Shown: positions 50,718-59,389 of the stretch, piece after piece
Layout of the letters: the number at the start of each line of letters is the position of its first letter
Numbering within the stretch: the stretch's first letter is position 1
Origin: CAILZL01 sp963748005
Lineage (GTDB): Bacteria > Pseudomonadota > Gammaproteobacteria > Steroidobacterales > Steroidobacteraceae
Reading direction: 5' to 3'
DNA: 64,000 bases
NCBI GenBank assembly: GCA_963748005.1
Contig: CAVVHH010000002.1
Location: 1,116,001-1,180,000, forward strand
Notes under the pieces: model-generated
Seen by the model: the letters and a program-made list of their open reading frames with translations, nothing else
Told to the model about the DNA's origin: nothing
Databases searched by the model: none
Made by a program: the position numbers and the translations under genes

Positions 50718-50733
50718 ATTAGCATTTGCTAAT
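50718..50733. promoter_or_regulatory. Candidate operator of the BigR-like repressor
   Basis: ATTAGCATTTGCTAAT is a palindrome with 7-bp perfect arms and a 2-bp centre, in an AT-rich stretch between the divergent DUF2892 and bigR-like genes. A second part-copy (CTCTAATATAAAA) follows at about 50742. BigR-type repressors bind AT-rich ATTAG-containing palindromes; the match is by eye. Confidence 0.65.
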
Positions 50734-50785
50734 ACAGTCAACTCTAATATAAAATCCATCCGACACCAGAACTCCGGAATCCGCC

Positions 50786-51130
50786 ATGCCCAGAGCCGCA
50801 ACCACCAAACGCAGCAAAGCCAGTCGCCGTCCCATCGATATGCAGGAAATGCTTGCCCATGCCGGCGAGGCGGCTGATTTCCTGAAAGCGCTGGCCAACG
50901 ACCAGCGTCTGGCCATCCTGTGCACCCTGCTGGACGGCCCGCAGTCGGTGAACCAGATAAACGAGCGGGTACAGCTGAGCCAATCCGCACTGTCGCAACA
51001 TCTGGCGGTGTTGCGCGAACGTGAGCTGGTGGAAACGGAGAAACAGGCGCAGGCCGTTTACTACTCGGTGCCCGAGGGCAAGACACGTCGGATTCTTGCG
51101 CTGCTGCATGAGTGTTTCTGCGGCAGTTGA
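50786..51130 (+). CDS. bigR: BigR/SqrR-like persulfide-sensing ArsR-family repressor
   Basis: 114 residues. Winged-helix ArsR fold with recognition helix LSQSALSQHLAVLRERELVE. Cys-46 (RLAILCTLL) and Cys-112 (HECFCGS; Cys-110 is also near) sit 66 residues apart, the same spacing as the redox pair Cys-42/Cys-108 described in BigR; formation of a di- or tetrasulfide bond releases DNA. No ArsR metal-box ELCVCDL is present. It probably controls itself, the TauE gene 9 bp downstream, and the divergent DUF2892-RND-sqr unit. Confidence 0.85.
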   Translation: MPRAATTKRSKASRRPIDMQEMLAHAGEAADFLKALANDQRLAILCTLLDGPQSVNQINERVQLSQSALSQHLAVLRERELVETEKQAQAVYYSVPEGKTRRILALLHECFCGS

Positions 51131-51139
51131 AACAACATC

Positions 51140-51898
51140 ATGTTCGCCATAGCAGGTGCCCTGTTGATCGGCCTCAGTCTGGGACTGCTGGGTTCCGGCG
51201 GATCAATACTGACCGTACCGGTGCTGGTATTCCTGGCGGGCGAACCGGAAAAACTGGCGATTGCAGAATCGCTGGGCATTGTCAGCGTCATCGCCGGCAT
51301 CGGCGCACTGCAGCACGCGCGACAACGGCATATCGACTGGCGCAGCGTGTGGCTGGTCGGACCGCCCGCCATGATCGGCTCCTATGCCGGTGCATGGTTG
51401 TCGCAGTGGCTCAGCGGTCGCACACAACTGTTGATGTTTGCCGGGGTGATGCTGATCGCTGCGTATCGCATGTTCATGAACTCACGGCGCGGCGACGAAA
51501 TGCAGCCCAGCTACTGCCGTCCCTGGTGCTTGCTGGGTCTCGGCACCGGTTTGGGCATTTTGAGCGGACTGGTTGGCGTGGGCGGCGGCTTTCTGATCGT
51601 ACCGGCATTGGTGCTGCTGGGTGGACTGACCATGCCCCTCGCCGTGGGCACCAGCCTGATCATCATCTGCCTCAGTTCACTGGTCGGCTTTGCCAAACAC
51701 CTGCACCTGCTGTATGCAGATAATCTGTCGCTGCATTGGCCCATGCTCGGCATGTTTGTGGTGGTTGGCGCACTGGGCAGCCTCGCCAGCCAGCCGCTGG
51801 GGCGTCGCTTGCCGCAGGCAAAATTGCAACGCGCTTACAGTGGCATGGTATTGCTCATGGCGGTGTTTATCCTGTGGCAATCCGCTGCCTTGGCATAG
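51140..51898 (+). CDS. TauE/SafE (TSUP) family sulfite/sulfonate exporter
   Basis: 252 residues and about eight membrane segments. GLSLGLLGSGGSILTVPVLVFL near the N-terminus and GLGILSGLVGVGGGFLIVPALVLLGGLTMPLAVGTSLIIICLSSLVGF in the middle are the duplicated TSUP motifs. These proteins export sulfite or related sulfur anions. Cotranscribed with the BigR-like gene, as in the bigR operons of Xylella and Agrobacterium. Confidence 0.9.
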   Translation: MFAIAGALLIGLSLGLLGSGGSILTVPVLVFLAGEPEKLAIAESLGIVSVIAGIGALQHARQRHIDWRSVWLVGPPAMIGSYAGAWLSQWLSGRTQLLMFAGVMLIAAYRMFMNSRRGDEMQPSYCRPWCLLGLGTGLGILSGLVGVGGGFLIVPALVLLGGLTMPLAVGTSLIIICLSSLVGFAKHLHLLYADNLSLHWPMLGMFVVVGALGSLASQPLGRRLPQAKLQRAYSGMVLLMAVFILWQSAALA

Positions 51899-51907
51899 CC
51901 CTGAATC

Positions 51908-54373
51908 TCAGAATTGCCAGCGATAGCCCGCGTACAGAAAGTAGCGTGTACTGTCCTGCTTGGTCATCACGGAGTCGCGCCTGGAAATCTCGCTGCCAAA
52001 TTCAAGGTCGACCTGCAGGGTGCGGCGCTGCAGCGTCAGCCGCAGTGAAGGCGCATACAGCCACAAGGTGCTGTTGTCACTTTGAAATTGCCTGCGATCC
52101 ACACGTAATTGCGGACCGAAGCGGTAGTCGCCCCACAACGGCACACGACTGCTCAATCCCAGCGAAGTGGTTTCGGTGCTGCCTCCAGTTTGCTGGCGCA
52201 GACCGATGATGTTGATGTCACCCGCACGCATGATGCTGGCTGCCAGCAATTGCGTCGAGAAAATGAACTCCGGACCTTCTGCAGGAATGCCTTCCACGGG
52301 CAAAAACGCCGGATCAAGCAGCGAGCCATCGGACGGCGGCGTTGCACCGGTCTTGATGCCCTGCGCGGTCAGGTTCAGTTGCAGACGTTCACCGATGGCA
52401 CGCGATGCCGTCACGCTGTACACGCTGGTATCGGGCGTGCGATCCAGGGCCAGCTGCCTGATCTGCTCATCATTGAATGCACTCGACAGGCTGTCGAGTG
52501 AACCCACCTGCTGGCCGATCAGCGCATTGCGCGTCGCCACCATTGGACTCTTGCGCTGCTCCAGATCCAGATTCAGCGACCAGCGCGCCGGCAGTTGCAG
52601 GGTACCGACGAGGACCGCAGTGTTGAGTGTCTGAAAGTGCAGGTCGTAATCGACAAAGCCAATGAACACTCGCCCCGGCCGGAAGTAGCGCAGTTCGGCG
52701 CCGATGGCCTGCCGATCAACCGTGCCCTCCAGAGTCTGATTGGTAAAGTACAGACTGGGCTCCCAGGCATCGGCAAAGGTACCGAAGTTGAACGACAGCG
52801 ACTCGAATCTGTGCTGGGTATTCACGCCGCTGCGCGAGCTGTCCACCGGCATGCCGACAATGACATCCGAGGTGAAGTGCGGATGCCATTGGTAGCTGAC
52901 CAGCAGGCCATCGAAGGTGCCGAAGGAACCGCTGACGGCGCGATTCTGCCGTCCGAAGCTGCCATACCAGCCGCGATCGCGATCCGACCATTCGACAAAG
53001 GCATTGCTGACATGCACCTGATCGCCGGGACCATTCGGCAGGAAATCCTTGTTGTAACCGGCAGTGAGGCGAATGCGGGTGTCGGTTTCGAAGCCGCGAT
53101 AACGCGCGGTGAGATCAAGGTCATTGAGCAGGGCATTCTGGCTGGTGAGGCTTTGCGTCCTGGTATCGACAGTGAGTCGGCTGTCATCACGGCGGTAGTA
53201 CTGCGCGACGCCGCCGTGCATGTTCCAGGTGCCTTCCTCGTCTTCATAGTAGCCACTGGCCTGCCGGCCCGGCAGGGTGGCGGTGCGCAAGGCGTTCAGG
53301 CGCTTGCGCACACGCGGCGCTCGGCGATCCTTGGGAAACTCGCGCAGGAAGGCTTCGTACTCGGCTTGCGCATGCGCCAGCTCGCCACTGCGCTCATGCG
53401 CCAGACCCAACAGTTCCTGCGCCTGCACTCGATACTTGCGACTGGGGCGTGCCAGCAGCTTGGTGAGCAGTTCGATGGCTGCTGAATAATCCTTGCGTCG
53501 AAACCTCTCGTTGGCGCTGGCCCATAGTGCGTCGGCCTCAGTGTCCCTGATTGCGCTGTTGGTCGTGTCTTCAACGACGGAATTATCCGCAGCTTCCTCG
53601 GCCACCAGCACGCCCTGTTCATCAACCTGTTCATCGGCAATAGCCAGCCATGCGCGCGGATAAGTCTGCTGCGCCGTGAGCAATACGCGTTCGGCGTCGG
53701 CGCGGGCGGCTATGGGCCCGAGACGCAGGCGATACCAGTGACTGCCTTCAATATCCACTTCGGAGGTATAGACACGGGTGCCCAGTAATGTCTGTGCCTG
53801 CTGAATCGCTTCAGGCGTAAACGGAGTGAGCGCCGATTCCAGATTGATGGCATAGGCGGTAATGACATCCGTGCTCGGCATGTCGGAGACCAGTACCCTG
53901 CCTCGAGTTTCCCCGGTCTCCCCGGCACGCAGGATGCGAATGCGCAAGCCACGTTGATCGTTGGTGGGTATCACGAGGAATTGCTGCGCCAGGCGCCAGC
54001 GAATCAGCAGCTCGACGTCATTGGCCAGCAGCGGCGACAACTCGATGCTGCGTACCACGGCTGGCGCCGGCGTTATCAGCGACTCCGTAGCCGCAGCAAA
54101 GGGACCACAATCTGCGCCCAGTGACAGCCGCACCCTGACCTCGACACCTTGCTCAACAGGCGAATGCGTTACATAACGGACACTGCACGCGAACCGCACC
54201 GTCAGGTCGTAGCGTGCGGGGGTCTCGGCAACATCTGCATCATCAAGGATGCGCGACGGCGCTTGCGCCTGTGCAGCGGATAGCAAGCACACCAGCATCG
54301 CCAAAGTAAGCCAGCGCCACGATGCAATTTCACTGAACCCGGTGCCACGGCGTAGTCGCTTCAAATACTTCAT
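51908..54373 (-). CDS. Outer-membrane beta-barrel with SPOR-like and TPR domains
   Basis: 821 residues from the ATG at 54373; upstream TTG or GTG starts are possible. Signal peptide (LTLAMLVCLLSAAQA), a beta-rich periplasmic domain (about 45-165), a SPOR-like domain (about 172-245, with SHWYRLRLGPIAARADAERVL), a TPR region (280-365, NERFRRKDYSAAIELLTKLL), then alternating beta-strands (385-821) ending YAGYRWQF. The terminal Phe and alternating pattern are the outer-membrane insertion signal. It lies 16 bp downstream of the 31-heme gene, so it may be the barrel through which the cytochromes pass electrons. No family name recognised. Confidence 0.75.
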   Translation of the reverse strand: MKYLKRLRRGTGFSEIASWRWLTLAMLVCLLSAAQAQAPSRILDDADVAETPARYDLTVRFACSVRYVTHSPVEQGVEVRVRLSLGADCGPFAAATESLITPAPAVVRSIELSPLLANDVELLIRWRLAQQFLVIPTNDQRGLRIRILRAGETGETRGRVLVSDMPSTDVITAYAINLESALTPFTPEAIQQAQTLLGTRVYTSEVDIEGSHWYRLRLGPIAARADAERVLLTAQQTYPRAWLAIADEQVDEQGVLVAEEAADNSVVEDTTNSAIRDTEADALWASANERFRRKDYSAAIELLTKLLARPSRKYRVQAQELLGLAHERSGELAHAQAEYEAFLREFPKDRRAPRVRKRLNALRTATLPGRQASGYYEDEEGTWNMHGGVAQYYRRDDSRLTVDTRTQSLTSQNALLNDLDLTARYRGFETDTRIRLTAGYNKDFLPNGPGDQVHVSNAFVEWSDRDRGWYGSFGRQNRAVSGSFGTFDGLLVSYQWHPHFTSDVIVGMPVDSSRSGVNTQHRFESLSFNFGTFADAWEPSLYFTNQTLEGTVDRQAIGAELRYFRPGRVFIGFVDYDLHFQTLNTAVLVGTLQLPARWSLNLDLEQRKSPMVATRNALIGQQVGSLDSLSSAFNDEQIRQLALDRTPDTSVYSVTASRAIGERLQLNLTAQGIKTGATPPSDGSLLDPAFLPVEGIPAEGPEFIFSTQLLAASIMRAGDINIIGLRQQTGGSTETTSLGLSSRVPLWGDYRFGPQLRVDRRQFQSDNSTLWLYAPSLRLTLQRRTLQVDLEFGSEISRRDSVMTKQDSTRYFLYAGYRWQF

Positions 54374-54389
54374 CAGCACTACGTCGCGC

Positions 54390-56870
54390 TCAATCAAAGC
54401 CTGAATCGGTCACTTTGTGGTGACTGTTGCGCGTCTTGCTGATGGTCGTGAGCGAGGTATTCGTATAGACATGGCAGGCGCCGGCACAATTACGCAGCTC
54501 ACTCACTGTATATTTTGAAACGTTCGCAACCTTGTCGTGTGGGCCAGACTTGTAATTGCCAGCATGACAGCCTGCACAATCCGGACGATAGGCAGCATTC
54601 TTCCAGGTAGCCGCATCGGTATTGGTGGTATGGCAGCTGATGCACGTCAACCCCAGACGGGCATTGTGATTGCCCGGGTATTCGCTTGAAGTGTGCACAA
54701 AGGTCAGCGGTGTCCATGCCGAAGTGGCGTGGCACACATTGCAGTCGCGCGAAGTGCTCATGTGACCCGGGTTCTTGCCGGTGGCCGCAGTGCCGTTGTG
54801 GCAGGCAGAACAGCCGCTGGTAATGCCGGCGTGACTGAAGGTTGCCGGCGTCCATGCCAATGTGGAATGGCAGGTGTCACATGACTGCGTGGTAGGGATA
54901 TGTGTCACCGGCTTGCCGGATGCGCTCACACCGTTGTGGCAAGTAGCGCAGGTGCCGGCTTGCACACCAGCGTGATCAAAGCGCGCCGGCGTCCACGCAG
55001 TAGTGACATGGCAGGTTTCGCAGGTATTGGCGGAGGCGATGTGATTCACCGATTTGCCGGTAGCGATTGCGCCGTTATGGCAGGAGTAACACGTACCAAG
55101 CACCTGTGTATGATCCACCGTACTGGCAGGCCGCCATGCAATGGTAGTGTGACAATTTGCGCACGCCGTAGAACTGTTGATATGGGTGGTATTCTTGCCG
55201 GTCGCCGTGGTGCCGTTGTGGCAGGAAGCACAGGTACCGGTGACCTGCGTGTGATCCACACGACTCGCTGGTTTGAAGGCGGTGGTCACATGGCAGCTTT
55301 CGCAGGAGTTGGTCGAGAGAATATGCGTGGCGTTCTTGCCAACCGCCGCAGTACCGTTGTGACAGCTGAAGCAATTGGTGGTGATACCATCGTGACTGAA
55401 GTGCGCCGGTGTCCACGCCAGAGGCGAATGACAGCTGCCGCAGTCCGCCGTAGTGACAATATGTGTTGCAGACTTGCCGGTGGCCGTGGCGCCATTGTGG
55501 CAAGAGGCGCAACTGCCTGTGACCTGCGTGTGATCAACCCGGGTAACTGGCTTCCATACCGTGGTGGTGTGGCAACTCTCGCAGGACGAGCTCGACAGAA
55601 TATGCGTAGGGTTCTTGCCAGTGGCGCTCACGCCGTTGTGACAACTTGAACAACCGCTGACCACCCCCGAGTGATCGAATCCGGCCGGTGACCAGGCCAC
55701 CGTACTATGGCAGGTCTCGCAGCTGTTGGATGATGCCACGTGATTAACCATCTTGCCGGTAGCAATGCTGCCGTTGTGGCAGGAGAAACAGCTGCCACTG
55801 ACTTGAGCATGATCGACGCGCGTCACCGGTTTCCAGACACTGGTGACATGGCAGCTCTCGCAGGACGTGCTGGACAGAATGTGTGTGGCATTCTTGCCGG
55901 TAGCGCTCGTGCCGTTGTGGCAACTGGCGCAGCCGCTGGTGATGCCGGCATGATTAAAGCCGTTGGTCACCCAGCTGACAGTGGAGTGGCAGCTGCTGCA
56001 ATCCGCCGTTGTGGCAATGTGTGTTGCTGACTTGCCGACGGCGGTGGCGCCGTTGTGGCAACTGGCGCAGCTGCCTTGCACCTGCGTGTGATCAACCCGC
56101 GTCACCGGTCGCCATGTCGTCGTGACATGGCAGGTTTCACAAAGCGAGCTGGTCAATATGTGCGCAGCGTTCTTGCCAGTGGCGCGCCGACCATCGTGAC
56201 AACCAGCACAGTTGCTGCTGATGCCCGCATGGGTGAAAGTCGCCGGCTTCCAGGCTGCCGTGGTATGACAGGTATCGCATTCCTGCGTCGTTGGAATATG
56301 CGTCGCGGCCTTGCCGGTGGCGCGCACGCTGTTGTGACAACTTGAGCACGCCTCAGTAATGCCACTGTGATCGAACTGCGCCGAGCTCCAGTTCAGCGTG
56401 CTGTGACAGGAACGGCAATCGAGGCTGGTCTGCACATGACCCGCTGGTTTGCCACTGGCCTGAACATTGTTGTGGCAGCTTGCGCATGAGCCCGTTACCT
56501 GCGTGTGGTCAAAGCGGCTGGCCGGAGTCCATGCAGTGGTGCTGTGACAGTCGGCGCAGTTGTTGCTGCTCAGCACGTGATTGGCTGACTTGGAACTGGC
56601 CAGTATGCGCGTGCCGGCCGCGTGACAACCCAGACAGGCAGTCGGTGTGCCCTTGAAAATACCATCCACATGACAGGTCTCGCAGCGTACCTGGCGATGC
56701 TGGCCGGTCAGATCGAAGCCGGTGGTCAGGTGATCGAACTGACCCATCAGATTGGCGCCTTGACCACTGGTATTAGCTTGCGCATGTACCCGCTCCACAC
56801 TCAGCAAGCACAGCGCCAGCAGTCCGAGTGCGCACAGGAAATGGGTTGCATGTCTGGCGATAGTGTTCAT
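54390..56870 (-). CDS. Giant multiheme cytochrome c with 31 CxxCH motifs
   Basis: 826 residues from the ATG at 56870 with a signal peptide (LCALGLLALCLLSVERVHA). I count 31 CxxCH heme sites and one CxxxCH (CAGACH) near the end. Most are in repeats of about 46 residues: a THI histidine, CxxCH, WxPxxxDH, CxxCHNG, TGK. Each two-heme repeat has two further His, enough to give each heme a distal ligand. No other catalytic domain is visible, so electron transfer is the likely role. Periplasmic or outer-membrane-associated; part of a five-gene operon. Similar to doubled-CxxCH (PF09699-like) cytochromes. Confidence 0.93.
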   Translation of the reverse strand: MNTIARHATHFLCALGLLALCLLSVERVHAQANTSGQGANLMGQFDHLTTGFDLTGQHRQVRCETCHVDGIFKGTPTACLGCHAAGTRILASSKSANHVLSSNNCADCHSTTAWTPASRFDHTQVTGSCASCHNNVQASGKPAGHVQTSLDCRSCHSTLNWSSAQFDHSGITEACSSCHNSVRATGKAATHIPTTQECDTCHTTAAWKPATFTHAGISSNCAGCHDGRRATGKNAAHILTSSLCETCHVTTTWRPVTRVDHTQVQGSCASCHNGATAVGKSATHIATTADCSSCHSTVSWVTNGFNHAGITSGCASCHNGTSATGKNATHILSSTSCESCHVTSVWKPVTRVDHAQVSGSCFSCHNGSIATGKMVNHVASSNSCETCHSTVAWSPAGFDHSGVVSGCSSCHNGVSATGKNPTHILSSSSCESCHTTTVWKPVTRVDHTQVTGSCASCHNGATATGKSATHIVTTADCGSCHSPLAWTPAHFSHDGITTNCFSCHNGTAAVGKNATHILSTNSCESCHVTTAFKPASRVDHTQVTGTCASCHNGTTATGKNTTHINSSTACANCHTTIAWRPASTVDHTQVLGTCYSCHNGAIATGKSVNHIASANTCETCHVTTAWTPARFDHAGVQAGTCATCHNGVSASGKPVTHIPTTQSCDTCHSTLAWTPATFSHAGITSGCSACHNGTAATGKNPGHMSTSRDCNVCHATSAWTPLTFVHTSSEYPGNHNARLGLTCISCHTTNTDAATWKNAAYRPDCAGCHAGNYKSGPHDKVANVSKYTVSELRNCAGACHVYTNTSLTTISKTRNSHHKVTDSGFD
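54750..56580 (-). repeat. Tandem coding repeats of about 140 bp in the 31-heme gene
   Basis: The 46-47-residue two-heme unit is repeated about thirteen times, with strongly similar DNA (for example the recurring GTGGCAGGTTTCGCA-like and CCGTTGTGGCA segments on the plus strand). Such repeats allow copy-number change by recombination. They are coding and not a CRISPR array. Confidence 0.85.
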
Positions 56871-56878
56871 ATGACCCA

Positions 56879-58441
56879 CTATTGCAAACGCACTTGTCTG
56901 AACGAAATCGTGGTGTGGCAACGCTGGCACTGCCGGCCGAACTGGCCGAAGTGCACATCGTCACGCACGTGACACGAGCCGCAATCGGTGGATAGTTTCA
57001 CTTCCGCCGCCGGACGTTTGTGACAGCCTGCGCACTCAAGCTTGACGTGCGCGCCGGTCAGTGCAAAGCGTGTCGCCTTGCCATGATCGAAGCTCCAGAT
57101 GTTCCAGCCGTTGCTGTTGTGGCAAGTGGCGCAGTTGTTACCCAGACCGCCCTTGTGCACATCGTCTGCTTGGTGACAGCTGTGACAATCGGCGTTGGCG
57201 TCCTTGAACTTCTGCGTCAGATGGCATTGTGCGCACGGTACCGTGACATGCAAACCCACCAGCGGAAAATCGGTGAGATCATGGTCGAAGTGCACATCAC
57301 CACGCCAGGTATCGGCCGCATGACATTGCCCGCACTGTGCACCGAGCTGCCCGGCATGTGCATCCTGCGCACGATGGCAACTGATACAGGTGGTTCCAAG
57401 CTTTTGCGTGGCAACAACGGCGGTATGACAGGTATCGCAACTCAACTTGGTATGCGGGCCGTTCAGCGCAAACTTGGCATCGCGCTCATGTTCAAAACTG
57501 GCGGGTTTCCAGTCGTTATTGCCATGACATTGCTGGCACTGCTGTCCCATCCGGCCGGCATGTGAGTCCTGTGCCTTGTGGCAACCATTGCAGTCTTTCG
57601 GTAGCGGGTCTTCCATGCGACCGCTGGCATGACAACTCACACAGTCGGTACGCGCATGGGCACCGTTTAATGCGAAACCGGTTTCCCTGGCATGATCAAA
57701 CTTCGCGGTGGTCCAGCTGATGGTCGAATGGCATTGCGCACAGTCGCTGCCGCGTGAATTGCGATGCACATCGTCCGGCGCATGACAGGATACGCACTGC
57801 GATGACGTGTTCTTGTAGCGATTTCCGGCATGACAGGCCACACACTGCACTTCGGCATGTTTGTTGGCCAACGCAAACCGGGTCTTGCTGTGATCGAATT
57901 TGGCGTTCAACCAGGTCACGCTGCCGTGACAGGCCGCGCAGTCCGTACCCAGTTGCCCTTGATGCGGCTCGTCCTTCTTGTGACAGGCCACGCAGCTCGA
58001 TTGTGCTTCGCGATATTTTTTGCCCGGCTGGTGGCAGCTGGCGCACGCCACACTCACATGCGCATCGCGCAGCGGAAAGTCCGTGCGTTGATGATCGAAT
58101 TGCTCGGCCACAAATTTTACGATGTCGGCATCGCGACCCTGGTGCTCGGTATGGCACCCTTGGCATTGCAATGTCGCGGCATTGGGCAAGCGCCCATGAA
58201 ATCCGCTACGTGCCTGCATGTCGCTGGCGATGTCCTTGTGGCAGTCCATGCATAAACGTGTCTGGCTGACACGATTCGTGCGGTCATGACAATTGCCGCA
58301 GGATTCCTCCAGCTTGGCATGGGCATTACTTACCTTGCCCGGCATCAGCAGGGTTTCAATGTTGGCGGCCGATACGGCGCTGACATATGAAATGGCAAGC
58401 AACATAAGCAGTGCAATTAACCTGTGCAAATCCCTGCGCAT
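56879..58441 (-). CDS. Multiheme cytochrome c with 21 CxxCH motifs
   Basis: 520 residues. Signal peptide (LIALLMLLAISYVSAVSA). I count 21 CxxCH sites, mostly in three-heme repeats of about 70-75 residues with the pattern FDH, FxLxxxH, CxxCH, CxxCH, DxH, G, CxxCH, W: three extra His per three hemes, as needed for bis-His ligation. The organisation differs from the downstream 31-heme protein, so the two may form successive segments of one electron path. It is located 8 bp upstream of the 31-heme gene. Confidence 0.93.
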   Translation of the reverse strand: MRRDLHRLIALLMLLAISYVSAVSAANIETLLMPGKVSNAHAKLEESCGNCHDRTNRVSQTRLCMDCHKDIASDMQARSGFHGRLPNAATLQCQGCHTEHQGRDADIVKFVAEQFDHQRTDFPLRDAHVSVACASCHQPGKKYREAQSSCVACHKKDEPHQGQLGTDCAACHGSVTWLNAKFDHSKTRFALANKHAEVQCVACHAGNRYKNTSSQCVSCHAPDDVHRNSRGSDCAQCHSTISWTTAKFDHARETGFALNGAHARTDCVSCHASGRMEDPLPKDCNGCHKAQDSHAGRMGQQCQQCHGNNDWKPASFEHERDAKFALNGPHTKLSCDTCHTAVVATQKLGTTCISCHRAQDAHAGQLGAQCGQCHAADTWRGDVHFDHDLTDFPLVGLHVTVPCAQCHLTQKFKDANADCHSCHQADDVHKGGLGNNCATCHNSNGWNIWSFDHGKATRFALTGAHVKLECAGCHKRPAAEVKLSTDCGSCHVRDDVHFGQFGRQCQRCHTTISFRQVRLQ

Positions 58442-58444
58442 AAA

Positions 58445-59389
58445 TCAGTAAACATGTACCGCGATAACATGCACGATGCCGGCGATCAGCAGCATGAAAA
58501 ACAGCGGCAGATGCAACACATGCCATAGCGAGAACAACTGGGTGTAGGCCTGGAACTCCGAGACTTCGCGGGTAGCGCCCATGCGCTGCGCGATGTATCC
58601 ACGTGCGGTGAGGCGCAAACGCTTCTGCTGCTGCGCCAGCACCGATGATTGCGCTGCGGCAGCGCGCAGGGCGCGCCGTACATAGCGATTCAACCTGCCG
58701 CGCGCCAGGGCGCTCAGACAGAATGCATAAGCAGGCCGCAGCAACACGGGACACTTGCTCACGCGTTGCAGAAGTTGCTTTTCTTCCAGCACCAAGCGAT
58801 CCAGCAACTCGGGCAGGAATGTCACAGACAAGGAAACACTGCGCAGGCGATCGGCATTGGCCTGCAGATCTGCCATTGTCATGGCGCGCTCGGTAAGACC
58901 GTGATGAATACGCGTGTAGAAGTAACGGCCGACCAGACCGCTGCCCGATACCGTCAACATGCAGAACAGCGCCACATTGCTGTTCACCGCACCGGTACGG
59001 AAATTGGCGTGGTAAAGAATGCAGATGGGGCCTATCAGCCCCATTACCATATGGGTTTGAAACCAGCCCTTGACGCTGCCCATGAAAGATAACCAACGCC
59101 AGCGCTTGCGCGCCGGATACAGCAGCAGCAACAGCATCAGACTGCCGCCAATAATGCCCAGCGCATAACCCACGCCAGACTCCGGAGTGAGATAGCGATG
59201 CGTGGGAAATTCCCAGCCACCGATTAACAGCACCGCACATAGCAGGAACATCAAGCCGGTACCGGACAATAATTGTTGCCACCAGCGAGCGCGGCGCACC
59301 GGAGCGGCAGCAGACTGCTTCAGGCGACGCACCCCGATATCATTGCCGGCAAAGGACGACGCCTGACTGGTTCGTTCGGTCTGCGGCAT
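58445..59389 (-). CDS. Five-helix b-type cytochrome-like membrane protein
   Basis: 314 residues from the ATG at 59389, which overlaps the TGA of the CcmI-like gene by one base. Five hydrophobic helices (about 38-58, 72-92, 112-130, 138-157 and 292-312). Candidate heme-b ligands: His-113 and His-127 in the third helix (QTHMVMGLIGPICILYHANF) and His-290, His-293, His-307 and His-312 in the last. Between helices 4 and 5 is a long basic cytoplasmic loop. It could hand quinol or cytoplasmic electrons to the periplasmic cytochromes. No exact family recognised. Confidence 0.75.
   Translation of the reverse strand: MPQTERTSQASSFAGNDIGVRRLKQSAAAPVRRARWWQQLLSGTGLMFLLCAVLLIGGWEFPTHRYLTPESGVGYALGIIGGSLMLLLLLYPARKRWRWLSFMGSVKGWFQTHMVMGLIGPICILYHANFRTGAVNSNVALFCMLTVSGSGLVGRYFYTRIHHGLTERAMTMADLQANADRLRSVSLSVTFLPELLDRLVLEEKQLLQRVSKCPVLLRPAYAFCLSALARGRLNRYVRRALRAAAAQSSVLAQQQKRLRLTARGYIAQRMGATREVSEFQAYTQLFSLWHVLHLPLFFMLLIAGIVHVIAVHVY

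Noticed and set aside
54900..56345. Long plus-strand frames opposite the 31-heme gene
   Set aside because: Gly/Ala/Arg-rich products that mirror the cytochrome repeats; no independent start or family.
54750..56580. Periodic repeats of about 140 bp, array-like
   Set aside because: They are coding repeats of the 31-heme cytochrome, with no short identical repeats or unique spacers as in CRISPR.
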